Assembly: GCF_001956855.1 (NCBI RefSeq) | Contig: NZ_MTHD01000005.1 | Location: forward strand, 1-64,000 | Reading direction: 5' to 3' | Length of the DNA: 64,000 nt | Source: Azonexus hydrophilus | Lineage (GTDB): Bacteria; Pseudomonadota; Gammaproteobacteria; Burkholderiales; Rhodocyclaceae | Part shown: piece by piece, positions 24,734 to 34,258 of the stretch | How the letters are laid out: each line of letters starts with the position of its first letter | Numbering within the stretch: the stretch's first letter is position 1 | Position numbers and translations under genes: made by a program | Notes under the pieces: generated by a model | Database searches by the model: none | The model's input: only the letters and a program-made list of their open reading frames with translations | What the model was told of the DNA's origin: nothing

Positions 24734-25099
24734 CTAGATTTTCTTGGCGTTGCGCTCGCGCACGATCGGCGGCACGTACTTGACGGAAAACAGCCAGCCA
24801 TCTGCCGTGTCTTTGAGCAGCAGCGATTTCGAGTTGGCGCCGGGCTCGAAAACCGGTTCCGTGCTGAGCAGTTCGACGGCGCCGATACCTTTGATGACGC
24901 AGGCGCCAGGGAGCGTGACGAAGACAGATTCGGCAGCGACCAGGATGAACTGGCCGTCCTTGCTCTCGGAACAAGACAGGCCTTTCGGCACGCTCGCCGG
25001 GTCGAGTTTCCAGGCGGCGCGCAGGGCGTCGAGGCCGTTGATCAGTTCGGCGGTGGTCTTGATCGCCAGACCGACTTCGATGGATTTCGTTTTCGCCAT
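24734..25099 (-). CDS. Hypothetical protein (121 aa) in the kinase-Ktr operon
   Basis: A 121-residue protein with no recognised domain; predicted mixed alpha/beta, ending in a basic tail (RERNAKKI). The ATG at 25099 has GGAGG with a 9-base spacing; an earlier ATG at 25105 is too close to that site. It lies 64 bases after ktrA and 27 bases before the response regulator, on the same strand, so it belongs to the operon. One cysteine pair (SCSES, GACVI). Confidence 0.75.
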   Translation of the reverse strand: MAKTKSIEVGLAIKTTAELINGLDALRAAWKLDPASVPKGLSCSESKDGQFILVAAESVFVTLPGACVIKGIGAVELLSTEPVFEPGANSKSLLLKDTADGWLFSVKYVPPIVRERNAKKI

Positions 25100-25163
25100 G
25101 CGCATGCGCCTCCGTGGTGTCGCCGCGCCATTCTAAATGCCAGCGCCGATGACGGCACGGTTT

Positions 25164-25853
25164 CTATGCTTTTCCGGCGAACAGTTCGATCTTGCGGGTC
25201 GGCCCGGAGATGATCAGCAGGTCGCCGGGAAGAATGCGGCTGCTTGGCGTTGCGTGCTGAAAATCCTCATGGAGCCGCTTGATGCCGACCACAGTGACGC
25301 CGAATTTCTCCCGGATCATCGACTCGCCGAGCGTTTGCTGATGCGTGCTGGCCGGGGCGTGAATCCTGGCGATGGCGAAGCCGTCGTCGAATTCGATGAA
25401 GTCAATCATCCGGCCGCTGATCAGGTGGGCCACCCGTTCGCCCATGTCGGCTTCGGGATAGACCACATGGTGGGCGCCGATGCGTTCGGCGATCTGGCCG
25501 TGTTCGGCGGAGAGCGCCTTGACCCAGATATCCTTGATGCCCAGTTCGGTCAGCACCATCAGCGTCATCAGGCTGGCGGCGATGTCGGTGCCGATGCCGA
25601 CGATGGCATGCGTGAAGTCGGCGACGCCCAACTGGCGCATGATCGCGGTGTTGGTCGAGTCGGCCTGCACGGCGTGGGTCAGCAGGTCGGCCCATTCGCG
25701 CACCAGTTGTTCGTCGCGGTCGATGCCCATGACGTCGTGGCCGAGGCGGACCAGCGACTGGCCGACGGCGCAGCCGAAGCGGCCGAGGCCGATGACGACA
25801 ACGCTGTCGCCCTTGGCAAAGGAAAATTGTTCGGTGAATAGTCTAGCCAACAA
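25164..25853 (-). CDS. ktrA: Potassium uptake regulatory subunit KtrA (RCK domain)
   Basis: A 229-residue cytoplasmic protein with an RCK_N Rossmann domain (VVVIGLGRFGCAVGQSLVRLGHDV, the nucleotide-binding loop; GIDRDEQ; ADSTN) and an RCK_C domain at the end (LLIISGP). It gates the KtrB channel in response to nucleotides. The probable TTG start at 25853 overlaps the ktrB stop by 11 bases and has GAGGAG 7 bases upstream; no ATG is well placed. Confidence 0.88.
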   Translation of the reverse strand: MLARLFTEQFSFAKGDSVVVIGLGRFGCAVGQSLVRLGHDVMGIDRDEQLVREWADLLTHAVQADSTNTAIMRQLGVADFTHAIVGIGTDIAASLMTLMVLTELGIKDIWVKALSAEHGQIAERIGAHHVVYPEADMGERVAHLISGRMIDFIEFDDGFAIARIHAPASTHQQTLGESMIREKFGVTVVGIKRLHEDFQHATPSSRILPGDLLIISGPTRKIELFAGKA

Positions 25854-27171
25854 TGGGATGCTCCTCGGGGTAGCGGAAAGGCATGCGTCGTTCGCCCAGG
25901 GCCAGCGACGCGGCAAGGGTGATGGTACCGACCCGGCCGACGTACATCAGCAGCGTCAGCATCAGTTGGCCGAATGGCGGCAGGTCGGCGGTGATGCCGG
26001 TGGACAGGCCGACCGTGCCGAAGGCCGAGATCACCTCGAAGATCACCTTGTCGGTCGGCAGGTCGGTGCAGCGCAGGATGGCGATGGTGCCGAAAACGAC
26101 CAGCGCGCTGCCAAGGACCAGGACGGTGATCGCCTGGCGCTGGGCGGAGGCGCTGACCCGTCGTCCGAAGGCTTCGCTATCGCTGCGGCCGCGGATTTCG
26201 GCGATGACCAGCAGGGCCAGGATGGCCACGGTGGTGACCTTGACGCCGCCGGCCGTGCCGGCACTGCCGCCGCCGACGAACATCAGGAAGTAGTGCAGCG
26301 CCCAGCTTTCGTGCGTCAAGGCGCCGATGTCGACCGAGTTGAAACCGGCGGTGCGCGCGGAGACGGAGGCAAAGGCCGCCGACAGCAGCTTGTCGGGTAG
26401 CGTCATCGGCCCCAGCGTGGCCGGATTTTTCCATTCAAAGACCAGCAGCACGAGAAAGCCGCCGAGCAACAGGATGCCGCTGGCGAGCAGCGTCAGCTTG
26501 GTGTGCAGCGACCAGTGGCGGGAATCGCGGCGCTTGGCGCGCAGGTCGTGCAGGACCGGAAAGCCGATGCCGCCGACGACGATGGCCATCATTACCGGCA
26601 GCAGGATCATCGCGTCGCTGGCATAACGGACCAGGCTGTCGGGGTGGATCGAGAAGCCGGCGTTGTTGAAGGCTGAAACGGCGTGGAACAGACCGCTCCA
26701 GGCTGCTTCACCCCAGGGCAGATCGTAGGCCAGGTGCAGCCGCAGTGTCAGCAGGAGGGTGACGGCCAGTTCCATGCTCAGCGTGACGCCGAAAACCAGC
26801 CGCGCCACGCTGCTGACATCGCCCAGTCCGAGCGTATGCGTTTCAACCTGGCTGATCAGTTTCGAGCGCAGGCGCAGCGAGCGATTGACCATCAGGCCGA
26901 GCAGCGTCGCCGCCGTCATCATGCCGAAGCCGCCGATCTGGAACAGCACCATGATCGTCCACTGGCCGAAGGTCGACCAGTAGGTGCCGGTGTCGACGAC
27001 CACCAGACCGGTGACGCAGACCGCCGACACGGCGGTGAACAACGCGGTCAGCCAGGGGGCGGAGACACCGTCGGCCTGTGCTTGCGGCAGCATCAGCAGC
27101 AGCGTGCCGGCGACGATGGCCAGCAGGAACGCCAGGGCTACGCTCTGGCTGGGGTGGAGCAGGGATTTCAT
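25843..27171 (-). CDS. ktrB: Potassium uptake channel subunit KtrB (TrkH family)
   Basis: A 442-residue membrane protein of the TrkH/KtrB superfamily with four pore repeats: SAVCVTGLVVVDTG, SAFNNAGFSIHPD, SARTAGFNSVDIG and SAFGTVGLSTGIT. It forms the K+ (often Na+-dependent) channel with KtrA. It begins 88 bases after the transporter-kinase gene and is followed by overlapping ktrA. Confidence 0.93.
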   Translation of the reverse strand: MKSLLHPSQSVALAFLLAIVAGTLLLMLPQAQADGVSAPWLTALFTAVSAVCVTGLVVVDTGTYWSTFGQWTIMVLFQIGGFGMMTAATLLGLMVNRSLRLRSKLISQVETHTLGLGDVSSVARLVFGVTLSMELAVTLLLTLRLHLAYDLPWGEAAWSGLFHAVSAFNNAGFSIHPDSLVRYASDAMILLPVMMAIVVGGIGFPVLHDLRAKRRDSRHWSLHTKLTLLASGILLLGGFLVLLVFEWKNPATLGPMTLPDKLLSAAFASVSARTAGFNSVDIGALTHESWALHYFLMFVGGGSAGTAGGVKVTTVAILALLVIAEIRGRSDSEAFGRRVSASAQRQAITVLVLGSALVVFGTIAILRCTDLPTDKVIFEVISAFGTVGLSTGITADLPPFGQLMLTLLMYVGRVGTITLAASLALGERRMPFRYPEEHPIVG

Positions 27172-27259
27172 GCGTCAGGCTTGCGTCAATGGTGCGAAGC
27201 ATTCTGGCAAGGCGCACATAAAAATGTCGTAAATTTTCGCCCGGGCTGGCCGGGCGTTT

Positions 27260-30200
27260 TCACGCCTGTTGTTTGCGCAGGATTTCCTTCATCGCATCGA
27301 ACTGGAACTGCCGCGCCAGCTCGCGCAGCACGCGGACGAACTCGCCGTGGCGGGCATCGAGTTGTTCGATTGCGCCGAGCTGGTTGAGGATGCCGCGCAG
27401 GTAACCGAGGTTGATTGCCTCTTCCAGCGCTGCCACGTATTCCGCAGCCGGCGCCACCAGCGGCAGTGGTTCGGCCGGCGTCGGCGCCGGGCGCGGCGTG
27501 TCGGCGGTGACCCATTCGATACCGAGCTTGCGACCCAGCCAGTCGAGCAGTTCATTGACCTTCAGCGGCTTGACGATGAAATCCTCCGGGCCGATGCCGA
27601 CATCGTTGTCCAGCCCCTTGTCGAAGGCGTTGGCTGAGAGGATGGCGATGTGGGCGTCGGTCAGCTGCTGCTGGCGGATGCGGCGGATGGTTTCCCAACC
27701 GTCGATGCCGGGCATGCCAAGGTCCATGAAGACGAGGTGCGGCTTGCACCGGGGAATCGCCTGCAGCGCTTCGTAACCGCTGGCCGCCTGGTCGACGATG
27801 AAGCCGAGCGGTTCGAGCACGCTTTGCAGCATGTCGCGGTCGACCTTTTCGTTATCGACAACGAGGATGCGTTTGCGCACGCCGACGTAGCCGATGCGGT
27901 TGAGCTTCGGCAGTTCGCGCGCCGCCTGCGCCGAATGCACCTGCGGCAGGAACAGCCGGATGCGGAACAGCGTGCCGGTACCGGGCGTGCTGGACACCTG
28001 CATCTCGCCGCCCATCAGGTCGGTCAGCATGCGGGCGACGGTCAGGCCGACGCCGCTGCCGCCAGCCTGCACCGTGCTGCCGCGGACGAATGGTTCGAAG
28101 ATGCGTTCCATGTCCTCGGCCGGGATGCCGGGGCCGGAGTCGCGGATTTCGAAGACGGCCATCTCGCGCCGGCATTCGACCTTGAATTCGACGCCGCCGC
28201 GCACCGTGAACTTGACCGCGTTGCCGAGGATGTTGATCAGGATCTGGCGCAGCCGCTTCTCGTCGGCGCGGACCACTGCGGGCAGCTCACCGGCCGGCCG
28301 GTAGTCGAAGGACAGCCCCTTGTTGCGCGCCTGCAGCTCGAACATGCCGACGATCTGCTGCATGAAGTCGGGGAAGTCCATCGCCTTGACCTCCAGCGTC
28401 AGCTTGCCGCCTTCGATGCGGGCGATGTCGAGCGTGCCCTCGATCACCGACAGCAGGTGGTCGCCGGACTTGCGGATGACGCTGACCGCCTGCTTGCGCT
28501 TGGGCGGCACGTCGGGGTCGGCGTCGAGGATCTGGGCGTAGCCGAGGATGCTGTTGAGCGGCGTTCGTAGCTCGTGGCTGATCGCCGTGATGTAGCGGCT
28601 CTTTGCCTGGTTGGCGGCATCCGCGACTTGCTTGGCCTTCTGCAACGCTTCGTCGGTGCGCTGGTGCGATTCGATTTCCTGCAAGAGCAACTGCGTCTGG
28701 CGGTTCGATTCTTCCTGCGCGACGCGCCGGCTTTCCTGGGTCAGCACCATCCACCAGGCGCCGACGCCGGAGAGCAGCAGCAAGGCGGCGAAGGTCTTGA
28801 TGAAGGTTTCCTGCAGCGCGGAAACCATCGCCGGGTTGCCGTCGCCGAGCATCAGCAGTTCGTGCGTGTACAGCAGGCCGAGGACCAGCGCCAGGATCGG
28901 GACGATGCCGGCCATCAGCAGCAGGTAGTGGCCGAGCCCGGTTTCCAGGTAGGGCAGGGCAGCTTTCGGCAGCAGCCGGCGGAGCAGCGCGTGCCATTGC
29001 GCCGAGAGGCTGGCCTGCGGTTTGCACAGGTCGTGGCAGCGGGCGTCGAGCGAGCAGCACAGCGAACAGATCGGGCCCTGATAGGCCGGGCAGTGCGCCA
29101 TGTCCTCGCCTTCGTACTCGCGCTCGCAAATCACGCAGGTATGGCTGTGGACCGCAGAAATGTCGGCCGGCCGCGCCAGATAGTAGCGTCCTGCGGTCAA
29201 CCAGGCGATCAGCGGCGAAATGACGAAAGCCGCCGCCATCGCAACGAAGGGCGCGTAAGGCTGGATGGCCGAGCCGAGGAGGCCGGTGAAGGTGGCCACC
29301 GACAGCAGCGAGGCGGCAGCCATGGCGCCGACGCCGACCGGGTTGATGTCGTAGAGGTTGCTGCGCTTGAACTCCATGCCCTTCGGCGACAGGCCGAGCG
29401 GCTTGTTGATGACGAGGTCGGCAACCACCGCCGCCATCCACGAAATGGCGATGTTCGAGTACAGCCCGAGCACCTGGCCGAGCGCCTGGAAGACGTTGAG
29501 CTCCATCAAGAGCAGCGCGATCGCCGTGTTGAACACCACCCAGACGACGCGTCCCGGGTGGCTGTGCGTCAGCCGGGCGAAGAAGTTCGACCAGGCGAGC
29601 GAACCGGCGTAGGCGTTGGTGACGTTGATCTTCAGTTGCGAGACGATGACGAAGATGGCGGTGACGGCAATGGCGATCGTCGTGTTGTCGAAGACGTGGG
29701 AGAAGCCGATCAGATACATCTGATTGGGGTCGACGGCCTTGTCCGGCGAAAAACCGTTGCGCAGCACCAGCCAGGCGAGCAGTGCGCCGCCCAGCATCTT
29801 CAGGATGCCGGGAACGACCCAGCCCGGGCCGCCGACGATGACGCCGAACCACCAGCGCTTGCGGTTGGCGGCGGTCTTCTCGGGCATGAAGCGCAGGTAA
29901 TCGACCTGCTCGCCCATCTGTGTGACCATGGCGATGCCAACGGTCAGCGCCGCACCGAAAAGGTGCGGGTCGAAAACGGCGCCGTTGCCCTTCTCGCCGG
30001 CATAGGCGAGCAGGCCGGCGAAGGCGTCTGGCTCTTCGAGCAGCACGAAGACGTAGGGCAGGACCAGCAGGAAAATCCACAGCGGCTGCGTCCACGCCTG
30101 GAAACGGCTGATCGCCGTGACCCCGTGGGTGACCATCGGAATCACCACGACGGCGCAGACCAGGTAGCCCCAGGCCGGTGGCAGGCCGAAGGCGAGTTCC

Positions 30201-30631
30201 AGCGCGTAGGCCATGATCGCCGCTTCGAGGGCGAAGAAAATGAAGGTGAACGACGCGTAGATCAGCGAGGTGATGGTCGAGCCGATGTAGCCGAAACCGG
30301 CGCCGCGTGTCAGCAGGTCCATGTCCAGCCCATGCTTGGCGGCGGTATGCGAGATTGGCAGGCCGATCAGGAAGATGATCAGCCCGGTCGCCAGAATCGC
30401 CCAGAAGGCGTTGATGAAACCGGCATTGACCAGCATCGTCGCGCCGACCGCTTCGAGCACAAGGAAGGAAGCCGCGCCGAAAGCCGTATTGGCGACGCGT
30501 AATTCCGACCACTTGCGGAAACTGCGCGGCGTGAAACGCAGCGCATAATCCTCCAGCGTTTCATTGGCGACCCAGGTGTTGTAGTCGCGGCGGATCTTGA
30601 TGATGCGTTGGGCGGGAGCGGTTTGCGTCAT
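27260..30631 (-). CDS. NCS1-type transporter fused to hybrid histidine kinase
   Basis: A 1,123-residue protein. Residues 1-480 are a full NCS1 (purine/cytosine permease-like) transporter with about 12 helices (NTWVANETLEDYALRFTPRS start). Residues 499-536 carry eight cysteines and a histidine (CVIC, C, CSLCC, C, C), a likely zinc module. Two more helices (about 567-590 and 610-630) precede a histidine kinase with His686 (AISHELRTP), an ATPase domain (NAVKF, DSGPGIP, GVGLT) and a receiver (VVDNEKVD, Asp970 in LVFMDLGMPG). It is probably a transporter that senses its substrate, in the way CbrA-type proteins do with another transporter family. First gene of an operon with ktrBA, an unknown gene and a LuxR-type regulator. 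The start at 30631 is chosen by length; 30655 is possible. Confidence 0.9.
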   Translation of the reverse strand: MTQTAPAQRIIKIRRDYNTWVANETLEDYALRFTPRSFRKWSELRVANTAFGAASFLVLEAVGATMLVNAGFINAFWAILATGLIIFLIGLPISHTAAKHGLDMDLLTRGAGFGYIGSTITSLIYASFTFIFFALEAAIMAYALELAFGLPPAWGYLVCAVVVIPMVTHGVTAISRFQAWTQPLWIFLLVLPYVFVLLEEPDAFAGLLAYAGEKGNGAVFDPHLFGAALTVGIAMVTQMGEQVDYLRFMPEKTAANRKRWWFGVIVGGPGWVVPGILKMLGGALLAWLVLRNGFSPDKAVDPNQMYLIGFSHVFDNTTIAIAVTAIFVIVSQLKINVTNAYAGSLAWSNFFARLTHSHPGRVVWVVFNTAIALLLMELNVFQALGQVLGLYSNIAISWMAAVVADLVINKPLGLSPKGMEFKRSNLYDINPVGVGAMAAASLLSVATFTGLLGSAIQPYAPFVAMAAAFVISPLIAWLTAGRYYLARPADISAVHSHTCVICEREYEGEDMAHCPAYQGPICSLCCSLDARCHDLCKPQASLSAQWHALLRRLLPKAALPYLETGLGHYLLLMAGIVPILALVLGLLYTHELLMLGDGNPAMVSALQETFIKTFAALLLLSGVGAWWMVLTQESRRVAQEESNRQTQLLLQEIESHQRTDEALQKAKQVADAANQAKSRYITAISHELRTPLNSILGYAQILDADPDVPPKRKQAVSVIRKSGDHLLSVIEGTLDIARIEGGKLTLEVKAMDFPDFMQQIVGMFELQARNKGLSFDYRPAGELPAVVRADEKRLRQILINILGNAVKFTVRGGVEFKVECRREMAVFEIRDSGPGIPAEDMERIFEPFVRGSTVQAGGSGVGLTVARMLTDLMGGEMQVSSTPGTGTLFRIRLFLPQVHSAQAARELPKLNRIGYVGVRKRILVVDNEKVDRDMLQSVLEPLGFIVDQAASGYEALQAIPRCKPHLVFMDLGMPGIDGWETIRRIRQQQLTDAHIAILSANAFDKGLDNDVGIGPEDFIVKPLKVNELLDWLGRKLGIEWVTADTPRPAPTPAEPLPLVAPAAEYVAALEEAINLGYLRGILNQLGAIEQLDARHGEFVRVLRELARQFQFDAMKEILRKQQA

Positions 30632-30702
30632 GGCCGCCATTGAAGCAGATTTCATGCCCCGGCGGGCAATGCGGATTTCATCAGCGAAAAGTGATGGACT
30701 TC

Positions 30703-30716
30703 TGCGGTCGACCGCA
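30703..30716. repeat. Palindrome copy 5 (TGCGGTCGACCGCA)
   Basis: The 14-bp core alone, in the 221-base gap between the divergent transporter-kinase and transglutaminase genes, a region that should contain both promoters. Confidence 0.85.
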
Positions 30717-30852
30717 CCAAACTGGTGCTTTCGCTTCGGCGGCGGGCGTTTGGCGGGTGCATGCCGGTGCCGGGTTTGATAAGAAACAAGGGCTTGCAAG
30801 CTGGTTCGCCTCTTGCTTTTAAGCCATCAGTCATTTTGCCCGGAGCAAGCCT

Positions 30853-33800
30853 GTGTCCATCCATGTCGCACTGAATCACGTCACGCATTACAGCTATGAC
30901 CGTCTGATCAATCTCGGTCCGCAGATCGTCCGTCTCCGTCCCTGCCCGCACTCGCGCACGCGCATCCTGTCCTACTCGCTGAAGATCGGGCCGGCGCAGC
31001 ACTTCATCAACTGGCAGCAGGACCCGCAGGGCAATTACCTGGCGCGCCTGGTGTTCCCGGAAAAGACCCGCGAGTTCCGCGTCGAGGTCGACATGGTTGC
31101 CGAAATGTCGGTGATCAATCCCTTCGACTTCTTCCTTGAGCCGCATGCCGAAAAGATTCCTTTCGCCTACGTTGCCGAGGAACGTCACGAACTGGCGCCT
31201 TACCTGTACAAGGTCGATTGCGGCCCGCTGTTCGACAAGTACCTGGCCGGCATTTCGCGTGAGCCGTTGCGCAGCGTCGATTTCCTGGTGGCGTTGAACG
31301 CCCAGTTGCAGCGCGACATCAGCTACACGATCCGGATGGAGCCGGGCGTGCAGACGCCGGAAGAAACACTGACCAAGAGCTCCGGTTCCTGCCGCGATTC
31401 GGCCTGGCTGCTGGTGCAGGTGCTGCGCCACCTGGGCTTGGCCGCACGTTTCGTTTCCGGCTATTTGATCCAGTTGACCGCCGATGTGAAGTCGCTTGAC
31501 GGCCCGTCCGGCCCGGAAAAGGATTTCACCGACCTGCATGCCTGGACCGAAGTCTATCTGCCCGGTGCCGGCTGGATCGGCCTTGATCCGACCTCAGGTT
31601 TGTTCGCCGGCGAAGGCCACATTCCGCTGGCGTGTACGCCGGAACCGTCTTCTGCGGCGCCGGTCAGCGGCGCCATCGACGAATGCGAAACCGAGTTCGC
31701 GCATTCGATGGGCGTTACCCGCATCTGGGAAGCGCCGCGCGTGACCAAGCCGTACACCGATGAGCAGTGGCTGGAGATCGAGGGACTCGGCCACCAGATC
31801 GACGAAGCGCTGATGCGCATGGACGTACGTCTGACCCAGGGTGGCGAGCCGACCTTTGTTGCGGTCGACGACCCCGATGGCGCCGAATGGAACACCGCCG
31901 CGATGGGGCCGACCAAGCGCTTCTTCGCCGCCGAACTGTTCCACCGCCTGCGTGACAAATATGCGCCGAACGGCCTGATGCACTTCGGCCAGGGCAAGTG
32001 GTACCCCGGCGAGCAGTTGCCGCGCTGGTCGCTGAACTGCTTCTGGCGCAAGGATGGCGAGCCGATCTGGAACAACCCGGCGCTGTATGCCGACGAGCGC
32101 AAGGATTACGGCGTCACCGCCGATCAGGCCGGGCACTTCCTCAAGCGTGTTGCCGAACGCCTGGGCGTGACTGCCGACTACGTCTTCCCAGCTTTCGAAG
32201 ACGTTTTCTACTACATGTGGCGCGAGCGCCGCCTGCCTGGCAACGTCGATCCTTTCGATTCGCGCGTCGACGATGCGCTTGAGCGCGAACGGCTGATGAA
32301 GGTGTTCACGCAAGGCATGACCTACACCGTCGGCCATACGCTGCCGATCATGAAGAACGTTTACGGCGAATGGCAGACCGGGCCGTGGTTCCTGCGCGCC
32401 GAGCGCTGCTACCTGTTCCCCGGTGATTCGGCGATGGGCTACCGCCTGCCGATCGACTCGCAACCGTGGACGGCGCAGAGCGACTATCCCTACGTCAATG
32501 TCCCGGATGCCGAGACGGCGACCGATCCGCTGGCCAGCTACGCCGCACTGCGCGCCCGCGTCAGCGGCCAGACCGGCGCCCGTGGGCCGCAGATGCAGGA
32601 CCGGCGCAGCGCTGCCGTCGGCATCGCTGGCGACGGCAAGGGCCGGGCCTGGGAAAAGCCGACCGACACCCGTCCCGGTTTCAAGGAATCCGCCGGCTGG
32701 ATCACCCGCCTGGCGATGTGCGCCGAGCCGCGTGACGGCAAGCTGTACATCTTCATGCCGCCGACCGAAAAACTCGACGATTACCTGGAAATCGTCGCTG
32801 CCGTCGAGTCGACCGCAGAAGAGATGGCTTTGCCGGTGATCATGGAAGGTTACGAGCCGCCGTCCGATCCGCGCCTGACGCATTTCCGCGTCACTCCCGA
32901 TCCGGGCGTCATCGAAGTCAACATCCATCCGGCCAAGAGCTGGGACCAACTGGTCGAGCAGACCACGCACCTCTACGATGCGGCCCACGTCACCCGCCTG
33001 ACCACCGAAAAATTCATGGTCGACGGCCGCCACACCGGCACCGGCGGCGGCAATCACTTCGTCCTCGGCGGCGCGACGCCGAACGATTCGCCCTTCCTCC
33101 GTCGGCCGGATCTGCTGAAGAGCCTGCTCGCCTACTGGCAGAACCATCCCAGCCTGTCCTACCTGTTCTCCGGCCTGTTCATCGGGCCGACCAGCCAGGC
33201 GCCGCGCATCGACGAGGCGCGCAACGATTCGCTGTACGAACTGGAAATCGCCTTCAGCCAGATTCCGCCGGCCGGCCCTGGTGTTGCAAATTCGGTGCCG
33301 CCGTGGTTGATCGATCGCATCCTGCGCAACCTGCTCACCGACGTCACCGGCAACACGCACCGTTCCGAGTTCTGCATCGACAAGCTGTATTCGCCGGATG
33401 GTCCGACCGGTCGCCTTGGCCTGCTCGAACTGCGCGCCTTCGAAATGCCGCCGCACGCGCGCATGTCGCTGGCCCAGCAACTGCTGCTGCGGGCACTGAT
33501 CGCCCGCTTCTGGAACGAACCGTACAGCCCGCAACGCCTGGCCCGCTGGGGTACCGAGCTGCACGACCGGTTCATGCTGCCGCATTTCGTCGACCAGGAT
33601 TTCCGCGACGTCATGGAAGAAATGACCGCCGCCGGCTATCCGTTCAAGCACGAATGGTTTGCCCCGCATTTCGAATTCCGCTTCCCGAAATACGGCGATT
33701 TCGCCGTCAAGGGCATCGAATTCGAACTGCGGCACGCGCTCGAACCCTGGCACGTCATGGGCGAGGAAGGCTCGGCCGGGGGCGCCGTGCGCTATGTCGA

Positions 33801-34221
33801 TTCGTCGGTCGAGCGCGTCCAGGTCAAGGTCACCGGCATGGCGCCGGACCGCTACATCCTGACCTGCAACGGCGAACCGGTGCCGCTGACCAACACCGGC
33901 AAAAACGGCGAGTTCGTTGCCGGCGTCCGTTACCGGGCCTGGCAACCGGCGTCGTGCCTGCATCCGACCATTGGCGTCCATGCGCCGCTGGTGTTCGACA
34001 TTGTCGATACCTGGATGCAGCGTTCGCTGGGCGGTTGCCAGTACCACGTCGCGCATCCGGGCGGGCGCAGTTTCGACACCTTCCCGGTCAATGCCTTCGA
34101 GGCTGAAAGCCGTCGTCTGGCCCGCTTCTTCCGCTTCGGCCACACGCCGGGCAAGATGCAGGTCAAGGCGCCGCAGATCAGCGCCGAGCACCCGTTTACG
34201 CTAGACTTGCGCCGTAACTAA
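30853..34221 (+). CDS. Transglutaminase-like protein with DUF2126 C-terminal region
   Basis: A 1,122-residue cytoplasmic protein. Residues 1-260 contain a transglutaminase-type N-terminal beta domain and a papain-like core with the triad Cys180 (SSGSCRDS), His229 (DLHAW) and Asp245 (LDPTSG). The remaining 850 residues match DUF2126 (LTQGGEPTFVAVDDPDG, TGGGNHFVLGG). The GTG start at 30853 follows CGGAG. Leads a set of four genes typical of bacterial ATP-grasp/transglutaminase peptide-ligation clusters predicted by comparative genomics; the product is unknown. Confidence 0.88.
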   Translation: MSIHVALNHVTHYSYDRLINLGPQIVRLRPCPHSRTRILSYSLKIGPAQHFINWQQDPQGNYLARLVFPEKTREFRVEVDMVAEMSVINPFDFFLEPHAEKIPFAYVAEERHELAPYLYKVDCGPLFDKYLAGISREPLRSVDFLVALNAQLQRDISYTIRMEPGVQTPEETLTKSSGSCRDSAWLLVQVLRHLGLAARFVSGYLIQLTADVKSLDGPSGPEKDFTDLHAWTEVYLPGAGWIGLDPTSGLFAGEGHIPLACTPEPSSAAPVSGAIDECETEFAHSMGVTRIWEAPRVTKPYTDEQWLEIEGLGHQIDEALMRMDVRLTQGGEPTFVAVDDPDGAEWNTAAMGPTKRFFAAELFHRLRDKYAPNGLMHFGQGKWYPGEQLPRWSLNCFWRKDGEPIWNNPALYADERKDYGVTADQAGHFLKRVAERLGVTADYVFPAFEDVFYYMWRERRLPGNVDPFDSRVDDALERERLMKVFTQGMTYTVGHTLPIMKNVYGEWQTGPWFLRAERCYLFPGDSAMGYRLPIDSQPWTAQSDYPYVNVPDAETATDPLASYAALRARVSGQTGARGPQMQDRRSAAVGIAGDGKGRAWEKPTDTRPGFKESAGWITRLAMCAEPRDGKLYIFMPPTEKLDDYLEIVAAVESTAEEMALPVIMEGYEPPSDPRLTHFRVTPDPGVIEVNIHPAKSWDQLVEQTTHLYDAAHVTRLTTEKFMVDGRHTGTGGGNHFVLGGATPNDSPFLRRPDLLKSLLAYWQNHPSLSYLFSGLFIGPTSQAPRIDEARNDSLYELEIAFSQIPPAGPGVANSVPPWLIDRILRNLLTDVTGNTHRSEFCIDKLYSPDGPTGRLGLLELRAFEMPPHARMSLAQQLLLRALIARFWNEPYSPQRLARWGTELHDRFMLPHFVDQDFRDVMEEMTAAGYPFKHEWFAPHFEFRFPKYGDFAVKGIEFELRHALEPWHVMGEEGSAGGAVRYVDSSVERVQVKVTGMAPDRYILTCNGEPVPLTNTGKNGEFVAGVRYRAWQPASCLHPTIGVHAPLVFDIVDTWMQRSLGGCQYHVAHPGGRSFDTFPVNAFEAESRRLARFFRFGHTPGKMQVKAPQISAEHPFTLDLRRN

Positions 34222-34238
34222 ACCAAGAAAAACGCACC

Positions 34239-34258
34239 CTGCGGTCGGTTGACCGCAG
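34239..34258. repeat. Hairpin with split GCGGTC motif
   Basis: CTGCGGTC and GACCGCAG around a GGTT loop, in the 80-base gap between the transglutaminase and ATP-grasp genes. It carries both halves of the palindrome found elsewhere, spaced four bases apart. A second hairpin, CAACAGGCC / GGCCTGTTG (34259-34282), follows directly. Confidence 0.75.

Noticed and set aside
31594..34191. Minus-strand frame of 865 residues opposite the first transglutaminase gene
   Set aside because: Antisense shadow; the plus strand has a catalytic triad and DUF2126 motifs.
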